Positions 1-15,734 of a stretch of DNA of 64,000 nt are shown piece after piece. Made by a program: the position numbers and the translations under genes. How positions within the stretch are numbered: the first letter of the stretch is position 1; each line of letters begins with the position of its first letter. Under the pieces are notes generated by a model. That model saw only the letters and a list, made by a program, of their open reading frames with translations, did not search any database and was not told where the DNA came from. Origin of the DNA: Hydra vulgaris (Eukaryota; Cnidaria; Hydrozoa; Anthoathecata; Hydridae); NCBI RefSeq assembly GCF_038396675.1, contig NC_088931.1:58242001-58306000 (forward strand), read 5' to 3'.

Positions 1-312
1 ATCTAAAGATAAAAAGATTTCTTTGAGAAAAAAAATTATTTTGAATGTATTAGAATTAAACTTGCTTTTATTCGAATTGAACTTGCTTATAACCACTTAA
101 TAACATAAGTTACTAAAAACTGCAAAATATGAAATAAATAAACGAAAATAAAAAAAAAATTTCAATGAACTTCAATTAAGTTTTAATTACTTTTATTTTT
201 GCAATTGAAAAATATCTTTCACCATTCAGCAAAAAATTAGACATAACAAAGACAATTCTTTTTATAACACCAATTATTTTTTGTATAACTTGCATAATTT
301 ACCATAAATTTA
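1..312. other. AT-rich non-coding DNA
   Basis: No reading frame, motif or repeat that I can support. It lies just beyond the C-terminal end of the minus-strand hAT relic and may include that element's 3' end, but no terminal inverted repeat was recognised. Confidence 0.5.
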
Positions 313-1800
313 TTAGGCACTAAGATTTTCAACACTACTGGTAAGTTTTTTAACATCTGGTTTCAAGCTTGTAGTTGATATTCTAAGCAACTGTAACAAA
401 TTTTCACTAGTTAGATTAGTACGATACCTTGATTTAACAAATTTCATTGTCGAAAAAAACGATTCACATGTACATGTTGAACCAAAAATTAAAATAAGTT
501 TTATACTAATCCTTTTTAGTTGAGGATACTTAACTTCAGGAACCATTTTCCAAAAATCTAATAAAGCTAGTGTTTTATGCAGCATTTAAAAACTTTGATC
601 TTCTTGGAGATTTAGTAATTCTATTTCAAATTGAGATGTTTCTTCAAGTATATTTTCTGGTATTGGACAACCACCACTAATAATATCAATTAAAAAACGG
701 TTTACTAAAAATGCTAATGATGATTTTAAGGCATACAAATCTTTAAACGTGTTTTGAAAGTCTTCAAATAAATTCTGTAGCTTTTCCCGGTATGATTCAA
801 TCTTATGATCATCATACTGAATTGAAGGATTAGGATTATGAATCATCTTGTTCATTCGAGGATTAAAAGGTAAGATCTTTCTGAAATAGAGCAATTTTGA
901 AAACTAAATATAGTCTGAGCAAGATCAGATATATTTTTTTCTTTTCCCTGAAGCAACAAGTTCAGATTTTGTAAATGTTGCATTACATCAGTTAAAAATG
1001 AAAGATTATGCAAAAAATTCACATCGTCAAAAATTTCAAATGTCTTCTGCTTTTCAAGCAAAAAACATTTAATTGGTTCTAATAGTTCCACAAATCTATA
1101 AAAAACGTCACTACTTGAAAGCCAACTTACAGCACAGTAAAACGGCAAGTCACTTGATTTGTCAGCAAGATCTAATTCACTAATGACATTTTTAAACGGT
1201 CTGTGATTTTTTGCATTAGGTTGAATATAATTTACAATTTCCAGCACTGATTTAAAAACAATTGAAAAATTAAAATTTTTTGCTGCTAAATGTTTTCGAG
1301 GAACCACACAATAAACTAGGATAAACTCTGGATACGTAGGATCACTATTTAGTAAACCCATAAGCCCAATGTGTTTTCCAACCATTGCTGTTGCACCATC
1401 TGTAGTAACACTAACAAGCTTGTTCTTAGTGTCAAGGGCTTCCTTTAAATCAATTCTACGAGTTGTGTCTTTTAGCTCTGCTAAATCTAGCAACTCTTCT
1501 TTCACAAGTACAGATGATGTTACATATCTAACGAATACTGCCATTTGAGGTTTATCTTAAATATCTGTTGATTCATCCAATGCTAAACTGAATGTTTGAC
1601 AACTTTTTATATCATTTAACAAATACTGTTCAACTTCGGCACTAATCTCAGATATTCTTCTTTTAGCTGTATGTCGATAATATTTGAAATTAACCTTTGA
1701 ATTTTGCTATTATTAAGATCTAAAACTGAGATCACTTCAAAAAGATTTTGTTTTACAAAATCTCCGTCGGTGTAATAGTCTAGACAGTGCGTGTAATTTT
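313..1800 (-). pseudogene. Broken hAT transposase of the ZBED5/GTF2IRD2-like type
   Basis: Reading right to left, the segments follow the order of the transposase-derived family that includes ZBED5, GTF2IRD2 and SCAND3. These are a motif near SLALDESTD (about 1560-1610), the block VSVTTDGATAMVGKHIGLMG (about 1370-1430), the HNLSFLTDVMQHLQNLNLLL block (about 955-1020), and the C-terminal hAT dimerisation block with FGSTCTCESFFSTMKFVKSR (about 430-490). Three lesions break it: an in-frame TAA at 1557-1559, a frameshift near 870-895, and a second in-frame TAA at 586-588. The product would have been a cut-and-paste DNA transposase; this copy cannot make it. No BED zinc finger was seen upstream of about 1800, so the N terminus is missing or decayed. 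Family call is firm; the exact subfamily is not. Confidence 0.85.
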
Positions 1801-1854
1801 TTCTTGGAAATGAAATGGAAATGAAAAAAACTAATTAAATAGTTTAAGTTTGAT

Positions 1855-2112
1855 GTCTTGAGTGAGAAAAACTTTACGTGCCTTTCTGAAAGTGCTTAAA
1901 GGGTCAAATTTGGGCCCTTATTTGGTACTGATGACATCACGCTAATAATTTTTTTTTTATGAAACTAAAAAATAAATATTTACGTCAATTGTTAGATAAC
2001 CTCTTGAAAAAACCTAAAATTAATAACAACATCTTGAGAAAAACTTACGAGCAATTCTAAAAGTGCTTAAATTTGGGCCTTTACTAGGTACTGATGACGT
2101 CACGCTAATCTT
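1855..2112. repeat. Two diverged direct copies of a short unit
   Basis: The stretch around 1857-1950 and the stretch around 2031-2112 share the same order of motifs: a CTTGAG start, AAGTGCTTAA, TTTGGGCC, and GGTACTGATGAC followed by TCACGCTAAT. The copies are about 175 bases apart and both end in a run of T. They could be a local duplication or two copies of a short interspersed element. No coding content. Confidence 0.7.
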
Positions 2113-2117
2113 TTTTT

Positions 2118-3508
<1,391 letters not shown>

Positions 3509-3689
3509 TTTTCCATTATGTCTTCTCGTACTATAACGTCAGAACTCATTCTACCGTAGTTTGTAATTTTTAAACGGTTTTTTATATTTTTGATTTTGTA
3601 CTTCATGGCTGATGATTGCCGATAGGCATGAAACTTTAAGTACCGTTTAGTACCATTAAAAGTTGTTTTTTCTAAAATTTAAGTATATA
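3509..3689 (+). other. 3' untranslated tail of the Penelope-like element
   Basis: Non-coding stretch between the last stop and the second TA array. It is probably the element's 3' UTR because the array begins right after it. No poly(A) tail is present. Confidence 0.5.
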
Positions 3690-4720
<1,031 letters not shown>

Positions 4721-4723
4721 AAT

Positions 4724-5400
4724 TTACTCCCGGTTTACACCCTGTTTATATATTCTTTCGAAAGCTTTTCTAACGTCTGCTGTAATTGCGCAACACTGGC
4801 TATGCTCTCTTTGACAAATCTCTTGTCTATCCAAACGAAAATGTTCTCGACGGGATTGAGATCTGAAAAACAAGCTGGCCAAGGCATGACCGTAATGTTT
4901 TTTCAATCAAGCCACTCTTTAATCAAGATTGCAGTGTGAGCCGTAGCGCCATCGTGCTGAAAAATCCATTGTTGTCGTCTTCCGTAAAAAACTCTGGCTG
5001 TTGGTAAAAGTTTACTTTCGAAGATCTTTTTGTAGTTGTACTGGTTAATTCTGCCGGTATAAATGTTGCATGACCCTATTCCTTTATGGGAGAAGCATCC
5101 CCATATTCCAACCGATCCTCCTCCGCCTTGTATGCTTGGTACACAAAAAGACTTTTGAACTTTTCACCAACCAGCCTCTTAATGATTAATTAATTAATGA
5201 CTTACGATTTATCACCTCAAAATTGGATTCGTCGCTGAAAATAACTTTGGCCTAGTCTCCTACATACCAGTGAAATCTTTCTCTACACCACTTTAATCTT
5301 TTTAGGCGATCTGAGATACGCATAAGTAGTTTTCGAGCAGCAACATAGCAATCTAACCCTTACTTATTTAGGCATCTTCGTAACCCTATGTTTTGGATTT
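4724..5400 (-). pseudogene. Decayed Tc1/mariner transposase
   Basis: Reading right to left, the conserved catalytic landmarks appear in order: VIFSDESNFEV near 5215-5245 (first Asp), a GGGGSVGIWG block near 5110-5140, FQHDGATAHTA near 4945-4975 (second Asp), and DLNPVENIF near 4835-4870 (third acidic residue, Glu). Several stops and frameshifts lie between them and the DNA-binding N terminus was not found. It is a relic of a DD34E-type transposase of the Tc1 group. No terminal inverted repeats were recognised. Confidence 0.8.
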
Positions 5401-5574
5401 TGCTAATTTTTTTATATGTTATTGGGTTTATAAAAATTAAGTAAACCTAAAATTTTGGAACCTCCAACCCCTTACGGTGCTTGAGATATTCAGGATTCAA
5501 TTATTTTTTATATATATGCTGAGTCAGCGTAAATTTTGTTGCTAACTTATTTATGACAAAATTAGCTATATCTT

Positions 5575-6256
5575 AATTTTATGCTGTAAAAAGATATTGT
5601 TAAAGTCTTTTTGAGGATAACAATTAATTTATACTTAATTATTATTTTGTTTTTGGTCTCTAGGGTAGGCTTAGAGTATGGGGAGAAGGAGGGGGCAAAA
5701 AGGCATTTATCCTTCCCCCCTCAACTTGCCGTTCCTCAAAAAAAACTTGCCGTTCCTCAAAAAAAAATTATGTCAATTATAAAATTAGTTAGATTTTCCA
5801 AATTAAAAAGTTTTCTAAAATTGAAAGTTTTGGAGGCTTTATGGAGCAATAATTAGAAAAAATACTTTTATTTATTAAAGCTAACTTTTTTTGTGAAAAA
5901 TATATTGCATAAATATACAAACTATTGAAAAAAATAAAAAAGATTCATAGAAAAACTTCTAATGCATTATTATTTTTATATTTGTATCTTATTTTTTCAA
6001 ATTCAGTTAAAATACAAACTTATGGGAGTATGTGTAATTGGCACAATTTGGCCACGAAACTCTCCTAGTCACAATTCTTTATGTTTTAAACAAATAAAAA
6101 AAAAATAAAAAAAAAGAAGGGTTGGTAAAATGGTAAATTACTCCCTCCTACTCTTAAGACCATGAACCCTCCAGGTACAAAAAAATAAATAAATAAAATA
6201 TAAATTTATTATTGCCCTAAAAAAGACTTTAACAATATCTTTTACAACATAAAATT
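5575..6256. mobile_element. Possible MITE or fold-back element with 37-38 bp inverted repeats
   Basis: The stretch 5575-5612 and the reverse complement of 6220-6256 agree except for one substitution and one base in an A-run. Both contain GATATTGTTAAAGTC followed by five T. Between them lies about 600 bases of non-coding DNA that includes a tandem doubling of ACTTGCCGTTCCTC (5724-5764). The inverted arrangement suggests a non-autonomous DNA element, but no clean target duplication was seen, so a simple inverted duplication is possible. Confidence 0.5.
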
Positions 6257-6342
6257 CAGATATATCTGAATTTTATGTTGTAAAAGATATTGTTAAATAT
6301 CTATATATTTAACAATATCTTATATTGTTAAATATATAGATA
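6228..6342. repeat. Perfect 70-bp palindrome and adjacent 21-bp-arm hairpin
   Basis: Bases 6228-6297 form a perfect palindrome with 35-bp arms and no spacer, centred on GATA/TATC at 6262/6263. It is followed immediately by a second perfect inverted repeat with 21-bp arms (6298-6318 and 6322-6342) around a 3-base loop. Both reuse the TTTAACAATAT motif of the flanking inverted-repeat element. They end about 10 bases from the start of the transposon fragment at 6354. Confidence 0.9.
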
Positions 6343-6355
6343 TATAGACCATAAC

Positions 6356-6480
6356 AAATGCTCTAGCAGGTGCATCACATATGATAACAGCAAGATTGAT
6401 TTCATACTCAATATTTTAACAGATAAAACCATCTTTTGGAAGAATTTTGAACTTTACCAAAAAATTATGTAGATAATCAA
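6356..6480 (-). pseudogene. Fragment of the transposon's transposase-like protein
   Basis: On the minus strand a frame reads QKPNSIFDYLHNFLVKFKIL, then an in-frame TAA at 6416-6418, then INLAVIICDAPARAFV, where the copy breaks off. The CDAPARAF signature occurs in a family of transposase-like proteins that I recall from cnidarian and other invertebrate genomes; I do not have a standard name for it. The same stop codon occurs at the matching place in the other copy (48470-48472). Only about 40 codons survive here. Confidence 0.7.
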
Positions 6481-7084
6481 AAATGGAATTGGGTTTTTGG
6501 GAACCACGTGTGAAACAAATCTCTAAAAATCCAATTTGAGTCCTAGGCCTAGGCTCTGACAGCAACATTTATAAACAGCAAAAACTTTTTTCAAATTTTA
6601 TTTAAAATTTTTTACATGTATGTTTAAATTTTGTTACTATTTTAGATTTTCATTGAATAACTTCCTACATGTTTTTTTAATATAAAATATTTATATAGTA
6701 TTATTCTTTTTTACTATCAGCTATAACACTGATTAAACTGACTTGATCAGCTTCAGCTTTAATTTGAAGCAAACGAGTTTAAAGCTGAAGCTGAAATATC
6801 AGCTGCAACCCCTAACTTACAGATAACATAGTTAATGTGATGTATATACGTTATTATAATACATGTGTTTTTTTTATACTTGAATACTTATTTTTTTATT
6901 TTATAATACATGTTTTTTTTTTTAATATGTGTTTTTTTATAATATTTAATACTTAAGAAAATATTGATTTTTTCGGAATATTCTTTAAATAAAAATAATA
7001 TTTTCTTATTCTAATCGTGGTAATAAACAAAGGTAATATTTACTCCAATCATTATGTTTGTCCCCCAAAGTTCATGCATTTCTA

Positions 7085-7565
7085 TCATACATAAGTATCT
7101 CACTAATTTTAAGAAATAAAAGTTATTACCGTTATCATTATAATTATATTAACTAACCTGTCATGTTACTAACATTTATCAAAAGTCTGTTACTAACATT
7201 TTTCTGTTATCTGTTACTAACATTTTATCTAACAGTTATCTTATATACTAACAGTTATCTGTTACTAATATTTATCAAAAGTACATTCTGATTGTTTAAG
7301 TCAATTATACTCATATCAGTATGCAAATATTGTTAACAGTCAGAGTGCACCAAGCATTAATATTCTTAAACATTCTGCAAATTAAGATATATATAAGATA
7401 CATATCATATAAAACCTATGACCTGGAACTTAATATTTTTTTCCCAACATTTTTATTGAAATTAAGTTATGGAAAACAAAAACAGTGTTCAATTTACTAT
7501 AACTCAGTTATAATAAATAAGCATATGGTCATGATCTATATAATAATTTTTTTTAGTTATCGTTA
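7085..7565. other. Insertion present only in the left transposon copy
   Basis: Relative to the copy at 42579-50014, about 480 bases are inserted here. The segment holds several near-copies of GTTACTAACATTT and AACAGTTATCT (about 7160-7275). No coding content and no clear terminal repeats. It could be an ancestral part deleted from the other copy. Confidence 0.55.
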
Positions 7566-8440
7566 TTTATGTTAAAGTTATAAAGTTTAATTAAAGTTTT
7601 ATAATTGAAGTTTGAATGCAAAAGTTCATATCAATAAAAATTTTATCAGTATTGTAAACATAAGTTTAAGCATAACAATAAAGCCATTTTTTACATTTAT
7701 ATATAAAACACTTAATATTTATATCTCACGGTGGGTAAACTTCGTTAACATCAATCATTTTGCTTGCATAAAATATAGAAAAATCAAAGGAAAATAGTGG
7801 ATCTGTAAAAACGATTTAAAAGCTTTAAATTCCCTGAATATAACCTATCCATCACAACATTCGCATGTTTGCTCTTTTGAAATGTTTCAGACTAAACCAA
7901 AGTTTTGATTAAACTCAAAGCAATTATTACCATCACTAGCAGAAATAAAACTTTATATTTTGATCATTTTAAAAATGCAAACAGTGTCTCAATGGAATAG
8001 TTACTTCATGTTTAATAGTTACTAAAACATATGTTAAACATATGTTGAATTTCGTAAACTTATTTTAAAAAAATATAAAACAACTCTTTAATAATGATAA
8101 TAAATTAAATTTTAAAACAATGTCTTTTTAATGGAGTTTCACAGTGAAAAAATACATCGAAAAAAATTATCTCTTTCATTACAATGTAAATATAATGTAT
8201 ACAAAAAATATAATGCATAAAAGTTAAATTTTTAAATTTATTTCACGCACAATACGAATTATAAGCCATCGAGTAAATTTTGTTATAATTTTTTTAATTA
8301 TCAGTTTAAACCTTTTGGGAACCTTATTATACTTAAGGGAAACCCGTCTAATCCTAAGATCCTTCGGCCCTGATAAAAACCAGATAAAACCCAATCAAGC
8401 AAAATTGCTTTATTTTTTAACCATTCAGGGCCCGTAGGAA

Positions 8441-9016
8441 TATTTATATTTTTATTCTACCTTAACTCAAGAAGCCTTGTGGAACAATATTATCTAAGAG
8501 TTTCTTATAATTAAATTATAATGAATTAATAACTGCAATTAAAGATAAATATTAAAATTTTCAAATAAATTTGAAAGCCAGTAAAAAAGGTAAATTACAA
8601 TGAGTACACTTTTCTTAATCAAAATTTTTAGCTTGTACATTGAAAACAATATCAAATAAAAAGAATCAAATAAATATATCTTTAAAAACAAATAACACTT
8701 ATTTTATTTCTAAGTAATCTTTGCAAATGTTTCAAATCAAACAAATGGTTATTAAAATCAAAAATTGCAAACTTTAACAAAGAACAATCTCTACAACATC
8801 TCTTTATGGTCTCATAATGTTTAAAATGCAATAATATAAAAAAGCTTTAAAGCGTACTACTATTTTTTAAAGAAGGAAATAGTATATCCAGTAATTAAAA
8901 TCATATAAAAATTAATATATGAATAAAAATGCACTAGACGTTTCATCTACTTATGTGACTTTCATAAATGTTTAATCCCCTAATTACTAAATTTATTTTA
9001 CGTTCTGCTATGCCAG
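8441..9016. other. AT-rich spacer
   Basis: No frame or repeat recognised. The right part (about 8690-9016) may include the 3' untranslated region of the hnRNP U-like copy that ends at 9017. Confidence 0.45.
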
Positions 9017-10540
9017 TTAAGCAAATGCTTGAGCATAATTAGCATAGCATTGACTGTAAGCTTTTTGATAATCCTGCTGCTGTTGTTTATAGTTCTGACT
9101 TCCTGGTAATGCTTCTGTATTTGGTCTTTGGGGCATACTTGTAGGCAATGAGTTAGCTTGCGGTATATACTGATAATATGCAGACTGGTTTAATGATTCA
9201 TTTGGTTTCATAAAACTTTGCTCACGATAATTTTGGGAAGATAAAGATGTTCCAACATATTTCACAGGCTGATAATTAGCAGTAGAAGTTGTCATCTGTG
9301 TTTGATAGCTCTGAGGTGATGAAGCATCATTTAATGGTTTGTGAATTTGTTTTTGACCTTGCTGATCTTTATGGTAATCAAAGGCAGAACTATATCGAGC
9401 ATTTTCGTTTCGTAATTGTTTATCTTGTAAATTTTCTCTAGCACGAGTTACAGTATATGACAACAAAGATACAAGTTTCATATCGTTCTGTTGGAAGTCT
9501 TTTATATAGGCTGTCTCTAGTGTTAACATCAGACTGGTATTTAGATGGAAAAAAATCTTGGACTTGTGCCTGTCGAGATTTCAACTGCATTGAAGAATCA
9601 TACCCACCAACAAAATCATTGTTTTGAAGATTGCTTTGGTTTTTACGATAAACTTCAGAGTCCTGGAATAAAGAAGATCTTTTTACATCATGATAGTCAG
9701 CCACTCTACCATCAGTATACCGTTCTTCTCTAAAGTTTACAGCTACATCTGCTTCTGCTACTCTTTGATTATATGCTACTGAGTTTAGCAACTTTCTATA
9801 TTTTTCCCTTGACATTAACCGGGTAATTGTTTCTTCAGGGCATCTTTTAAGGTTATTTTTAAGATGTACAGGTCCATCATAAACATTTCCATGCTGATTA
9901 ACTGGATAATCTTGTCTAAAAGGACTGCTGGCCTATTGATGAGTACAGCTGCAATGCGTTTGTAACCACGAAATGCTTCCATTTTTCTACGTCTTGCTGT
10001 AAAATACACATCACTTTGATCAAGCATGTAGTTCCTTGGTCTTGTTTTGGCTACATCAAACAACTTGTTCAAAATAGCAGATGCTCGCTTAATAAGCTCT
10101 TCCCAACAACCGTGATAATTTCGTTTTTTTCCCAAATTTGATTCTTTTATTCTATCAATAATAAAATTGATAGAATGGAAGTATCAAAGTGCCCAAAATG
10201 CAGTATTTTTTTTTTTTATGATCACTAGCAAATTTACCACTTCCAGGAAGACCAACCATCATAATTAATTCAGATTCTTCTGGTTTAGCTGGACATGAAG
10301 AGCTAATTAACTCAGCTGCATGCTGGATCAAAACAAAACCATTAGTTAAGGGAATATTAGGAGGGTTTGCACCAAAAATTACACGAAACTTCATATTTAT
10401 TTCGTAATTCATAATCAGATTTTAATGATAGATGTCCATATGAAATTCGTTTTTTACCCCAATACCATTTTCTAAATCCTTGAGAAGAGACATTCTCGAA
10501 AATTAAAAATACTACGAGGACAAATCTGATCGAAAATATA
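9017..10540 (-). pseudogene. hnRNP U-like gene body, intronless and frameshifted (retrocopy)
   Basis: The order of blocks on the minus strand matches heterogeneous nuclear ribonucleoprotein U and its relatives, which bind RNA and chromatin in the nucleus. A SPRY-domain end (about 10350-10440) runs into NFG-like residues. Next comes a P-loop MMVGLPGSGK (about 10235-10265), then the kinase-like block with GKKRNYHG, PRNYMLDQSDVY and RRRKMEAFRGYKR (about 9950-10135). A Gln/Tyr/Ser-rich tail ends AYSQCYANYAQAFA at a stop at 9017. The residue after the P-loop Lys is Phe rather than Thr/Ser, and a short deletion follows. At least three frameshifts are needed: near 10150-10200, near 9900 and near 9500. 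I saw no splice sites in about 1.5 kb of coding homology, which favours a processed copy over a live gene, although the frameshifts could in part be sequencing errors. The 5' part is cut off by a TA array. Confidence 0.75.
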
Positions 10541-10542
10541 TG

Positions 10543-10546
<4 letters not shown>

Positions 10547-10630
<84 letters not shown>
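10547..10630. repeat. (TA)n microsatellite
   Basis: About 84 bases of TA dinucleotide that directly abut the left end of a Tc1/mariner element at 10631. Confidence 0.97.
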
Positions 10631-10633
<3 letters not shown>

Positions 10634-10964
10634 TGAGGCATATTTGTTTAGACGCATCAATTTTTTTCTCTTTATCTTAACTTTTTTCTGTGTATTGTCA
10701 ACTGATATGCATGCAAGTTATTATCAAAAAAATTGTGTGTTGTGGGCTAATAAAAACCACAAAAAAATTTTTTCTATGTGTCTTTATTAACATAAGAGTA
10801 TGTTTGACAAAAGCACATTTTTAAATTGGAATATATCTATAGACGCAATCAGGTTAATAACGGTAATTATTGATTTTTAATAACTTTTACACAAATAAAT
10901 TGATAAATTTTAGTGTAATTTGATCTTTTGTTCTGCCAGTATCATTTTTATTGCATTTTACGAA

Positions 10965-11946
10965 ATGCCTAAAAGAAAGTATTTGAAAGATGCTGAAAAA
11001 ATACAAATTAATTTATATCGTGGCTCAGAAATCTCACCAGCACTTTCTTTCCGAGAAATAGCAAGAAAAATTGGAAGACCTGACCATGTTGTACAAAACT
11101 ACATTGCAAAAGGTGACAATTACGGTGTAAAAAAAGCAACAAACGGCAACAAAGTATTAACAAATCGGCAAATTAATCAAATTCGCTTCGAGGCAACCAA
11201 AAATAAATTGAATGCAACACAAATAAAGGATAAATTATTATTGCCTGTCACCAATAAACATGTTGCACATATTCTACGTACAACACCAAACGTAAAGTGA
11301 AAGAAACCACACCAAAAACCAATGTTAAAAAAACACCATAAAATTACTAGATTACAGTTTGCTAATTTCCATATGCATTGAACTCATGAGTGGCAAAACG
11401 TAATATTTTCAGATGAAAAAAAGTTTAATTTAGATGGTCCGGACTCTTACAGTTGTTATTGGCATGATCTAGGAGGAATAAATAACCCACAAACAAAACG
11501 AAATTATGGAGGAGGAAGTTTAATGGTGTGGATTTTCTTATTCAGGAAAATTGACTCTGTGTTGTGGTTTACCTAAAATGAACTCGATAAAGTATACAGA
11601 AATGTTGGATGATGCTCCCATAACTAATATGGATGAAAACATGGACTATAATGCTATATTTCAGCAAGATAATGCTGCAACTCACACATCTAGGCATTCT
11701 ATGAAATGGTTTAAAGACCACAACATCCCAGTTCTCGAATGGCCAGCTTGTAGCCCGGACTTAAATTTAATCGAGAACGTGTGGGGAATGCTATCAAGAA
11801 AAGTTTATGACGCTAAAGCAGCCGGACACCAATTTAAAAATGTTACTGAGTTAAAGTATAAAATCCTTGAATCATGGTCCGAGCTGGATCAAAATACACC
11901 TCAACGACTAGTGGAGTCAATGAAAGGCAGAATTTTTGAGGTGTAA
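10965..11946 (+). pseudogene. Tc1/mariner transposase (DD34E), disabled
   Basis: It starts MPKRKYLKDAEK and shows a helix-turn-helix block FREIARKIGRPDHVV. The catalytic landmarks [19 protein letters not shown] and [12 protein letters not shown] are all present. The spacing from the second Asp to the Glu is 34 residues, as in the Tc1 group. Lesions are an in-frame TGA at 11298-11300, another at 11379-11381, and a frameshift with a small deletion near 11530 between MVW and FSYSGK. It resembles the intact transposase at 26559-27554 and probably belongs to a sister lineage. Confidence 0.9.
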
Positions 11947-12022
11947 TGGAGGACATGTGTAAATGGTGTAATGGAGGACATACGCATTACTCCAGTGTAA
12001 TGGAGGACATACGCATTACTAA
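11940..12022. repeat. Short tandem repeat inside the Tc1 element
   Basis: Three near-copies of a unit containing TGTAATGGAGGACAT, two followed by ACGCATTACT, lie just after the transposase stop. It is probably a late local duplication in the element's 3' region. Confidence 0.75.
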
Positions 12023-12272
12023 TTTCCATCTTTTAATGTCAAAAATATGACTGCGTCTATAGATATATTCCAATTAAAAAATGTACTTTTGTATATCAAA
12101 CATACTCTCATGTTAATAAAGACACATAGAAAAAATTTTTGTGTGATTTTTATTAGCGCACAACACAACAATTTTTTTTGATATAACTTGCATGCATATC
12201 AGTTGACAATTCATAGAAAAAATTAAGACCAAGAGAAAAAAATTGATGCGTCTAAACGAATATGCCTTAGTG

Positions 12273-12574
<302 letters not shown>

Positions 12575-12763
12575 TTCAATCATACCGGTTTCGCACAGAC
12601 ATAATGAAATTTTGACTTTGGTGACTATACCTTGTTTTTGATAATACTTCCTTCTTTGTCAATTTTACGAAGTAATTGATCTTTTGATATTAAATAATAT
12701 TTTAGCTGGATATTGGAGCTAATATTTTAGTTTTAATATTGAGCATTGAGCATCCAATGTTCA

Positions 12764-12812
12764 ATTTGACGTGAACACCGTTCGTACAGCACGAACGGTG
12801 TTCACGTCAAAT
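12764..12812. repeat. Perfect 22-bp hairpin
   Basis: Arms 12764-12785 and 12791-12812 are exact inverted copies around the loop ACAGC. The arms contain GACGTGAACACCGTTCG, unusually GC-rich for this region. It could be the tip of a degraded palindromic element, because related sequence with GTTAAATAAGTAGA follows at 12888. Confidence 0.9.
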
Positions 12813-12835
12813 AACTAGATGGTTAAATTAGAGAA

Positions 12836-12920
12836 AATGATATTCTGCGCATGCGTTAGTTTACGGATGCTTAACGTAACAAGCCACGTTAAATAAGTAG
12901 ATAGTTAAATAAGTAGACAA
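12836..12920. repeat. Dispersed repeat with paired GTTAAATAAGTAGA motifs, copy 1
   Basis: CACGTTAAATAAGTAGA at 12888 is followed by a second GTTAAATAAGTAGACAA at about 12906. A CTGCGCATGCG-like stretch lies upstream. The same paired motif recurs at 20371-20406, also beside a CTGCGCAAGCG stretch, so this is a dispersed repeat family with no coding content. Confidence 0.7.
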
Positions 12921-13036
12921 ATTGAACAGTCAAGGCATTTTTTGTTAAGCCAGATGAACGATACATTCGTTAACCGAACTAAAATCGTTTACTTTGTCAT
13001 GTAAATTATTATTATTTTATTATCATTTATTAATTT

Positions 13037-13255
13037 ATGTCTAGCCTCTTTTTTTTAATACTAATTTACCCTCCCCCCATGCCGAGAATGCCACTATATC
13101 GAGGAGGCTACTTTAGTTGTGGTTACGACCCTCTCTCAACTCTATACCTTCGAAAAACAAATCATGACGAACAAGGCCGCTGTGCGGAGAAACAAGACGA
13201 GTGCGATACTACTAGGGACGTGATGGTGATCGAAATTAGAACTTCTCGATTATGA
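13037..13255 (+). other. GC-richer island with a 72-codon open frame, unrecognised
   Basis: The frame is open and its base composition is clearly less AT-rich than the surroundings, with residues such as RMPLYRGGYFSCGYDP. I do not recognise a family and see no splice sites or promoter. It may be a fragment of a repetitive element rather than a gene. Confidence 0.25.
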
Positions 13256-15497
<2,242 letters not shown>

Positions 15498-15734
15498 TTA
15501 GATAAGTGTTTTTTACTTATTTATTATTGCTCTGTTCTTTAAGAACAGTAAGCACTCTATTTGTAAAATACATCTTAAAAAAATACATCTCTAAAAAAAT
15601 CTTATTTTGAAATAAGAAGAAGAAATATGAAAATTTCTTTTTTATGCTTACTTTTTTCGAAGTGTTTTTTAATAAAACGACTTGAAATGCTTGAAAAGCA
15701 ATAGCCACACTTACCTGTGCGAATATAACCACTC

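Larger units (their letters stand above)
6354..8440 (-). mobile_element. Inverted, truncated copy of the CCCAGC-terminus DNA transposon
   Basis: This stretch matches, in reverse orientation, blocks spread through 42665-48537: for example 6354-7080 against 47535-48537, 7570-7715 against 43210-43247 plus 47434-47530, 7700-8260 against 42745-43220, and 8360-8440 against 42665-42735. It lacks the LINE and the 240-bp MITE found in the other copy. It also has about 480 bases (7085-7565) and about 100 bases (8262-8360) that the other copy lacks. The homology stops at 6354 on one side and near a GGGCCC at about 8427 on the other, so both ends are missing. Confidence 0.85.
10631..12272 (+). mobile_element. 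Full-length but decayed Tc1/mariner element with about 220-bp inverted repeats
   Basis: The left end starts CACTGAGGCATATTTG and the right end, reverse complemented, starts CACTAAGGCATATTCG. The two ends stay alignable for about 220 bases (10631-10855 and 12045-12272). Both are bordered by TA, the expected target duplication, and in fact by long TA arrays, so the element sits inside a microsatellite. The transposase gene between them is broken. Confidence 0.92.

Noticed and set aside
7321-7797. Two short open frames of 84 and 61 codons
   Set aside because: They lie in the transposon fragment, are AT-rich, and are not conserved as frames in the other copy.
13037-13255. Novel small protein gene
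   Set aside because: Open and compositionally distinct, but with no recognised domain, splice sites or neighbours; kept only as an unrecognised island.
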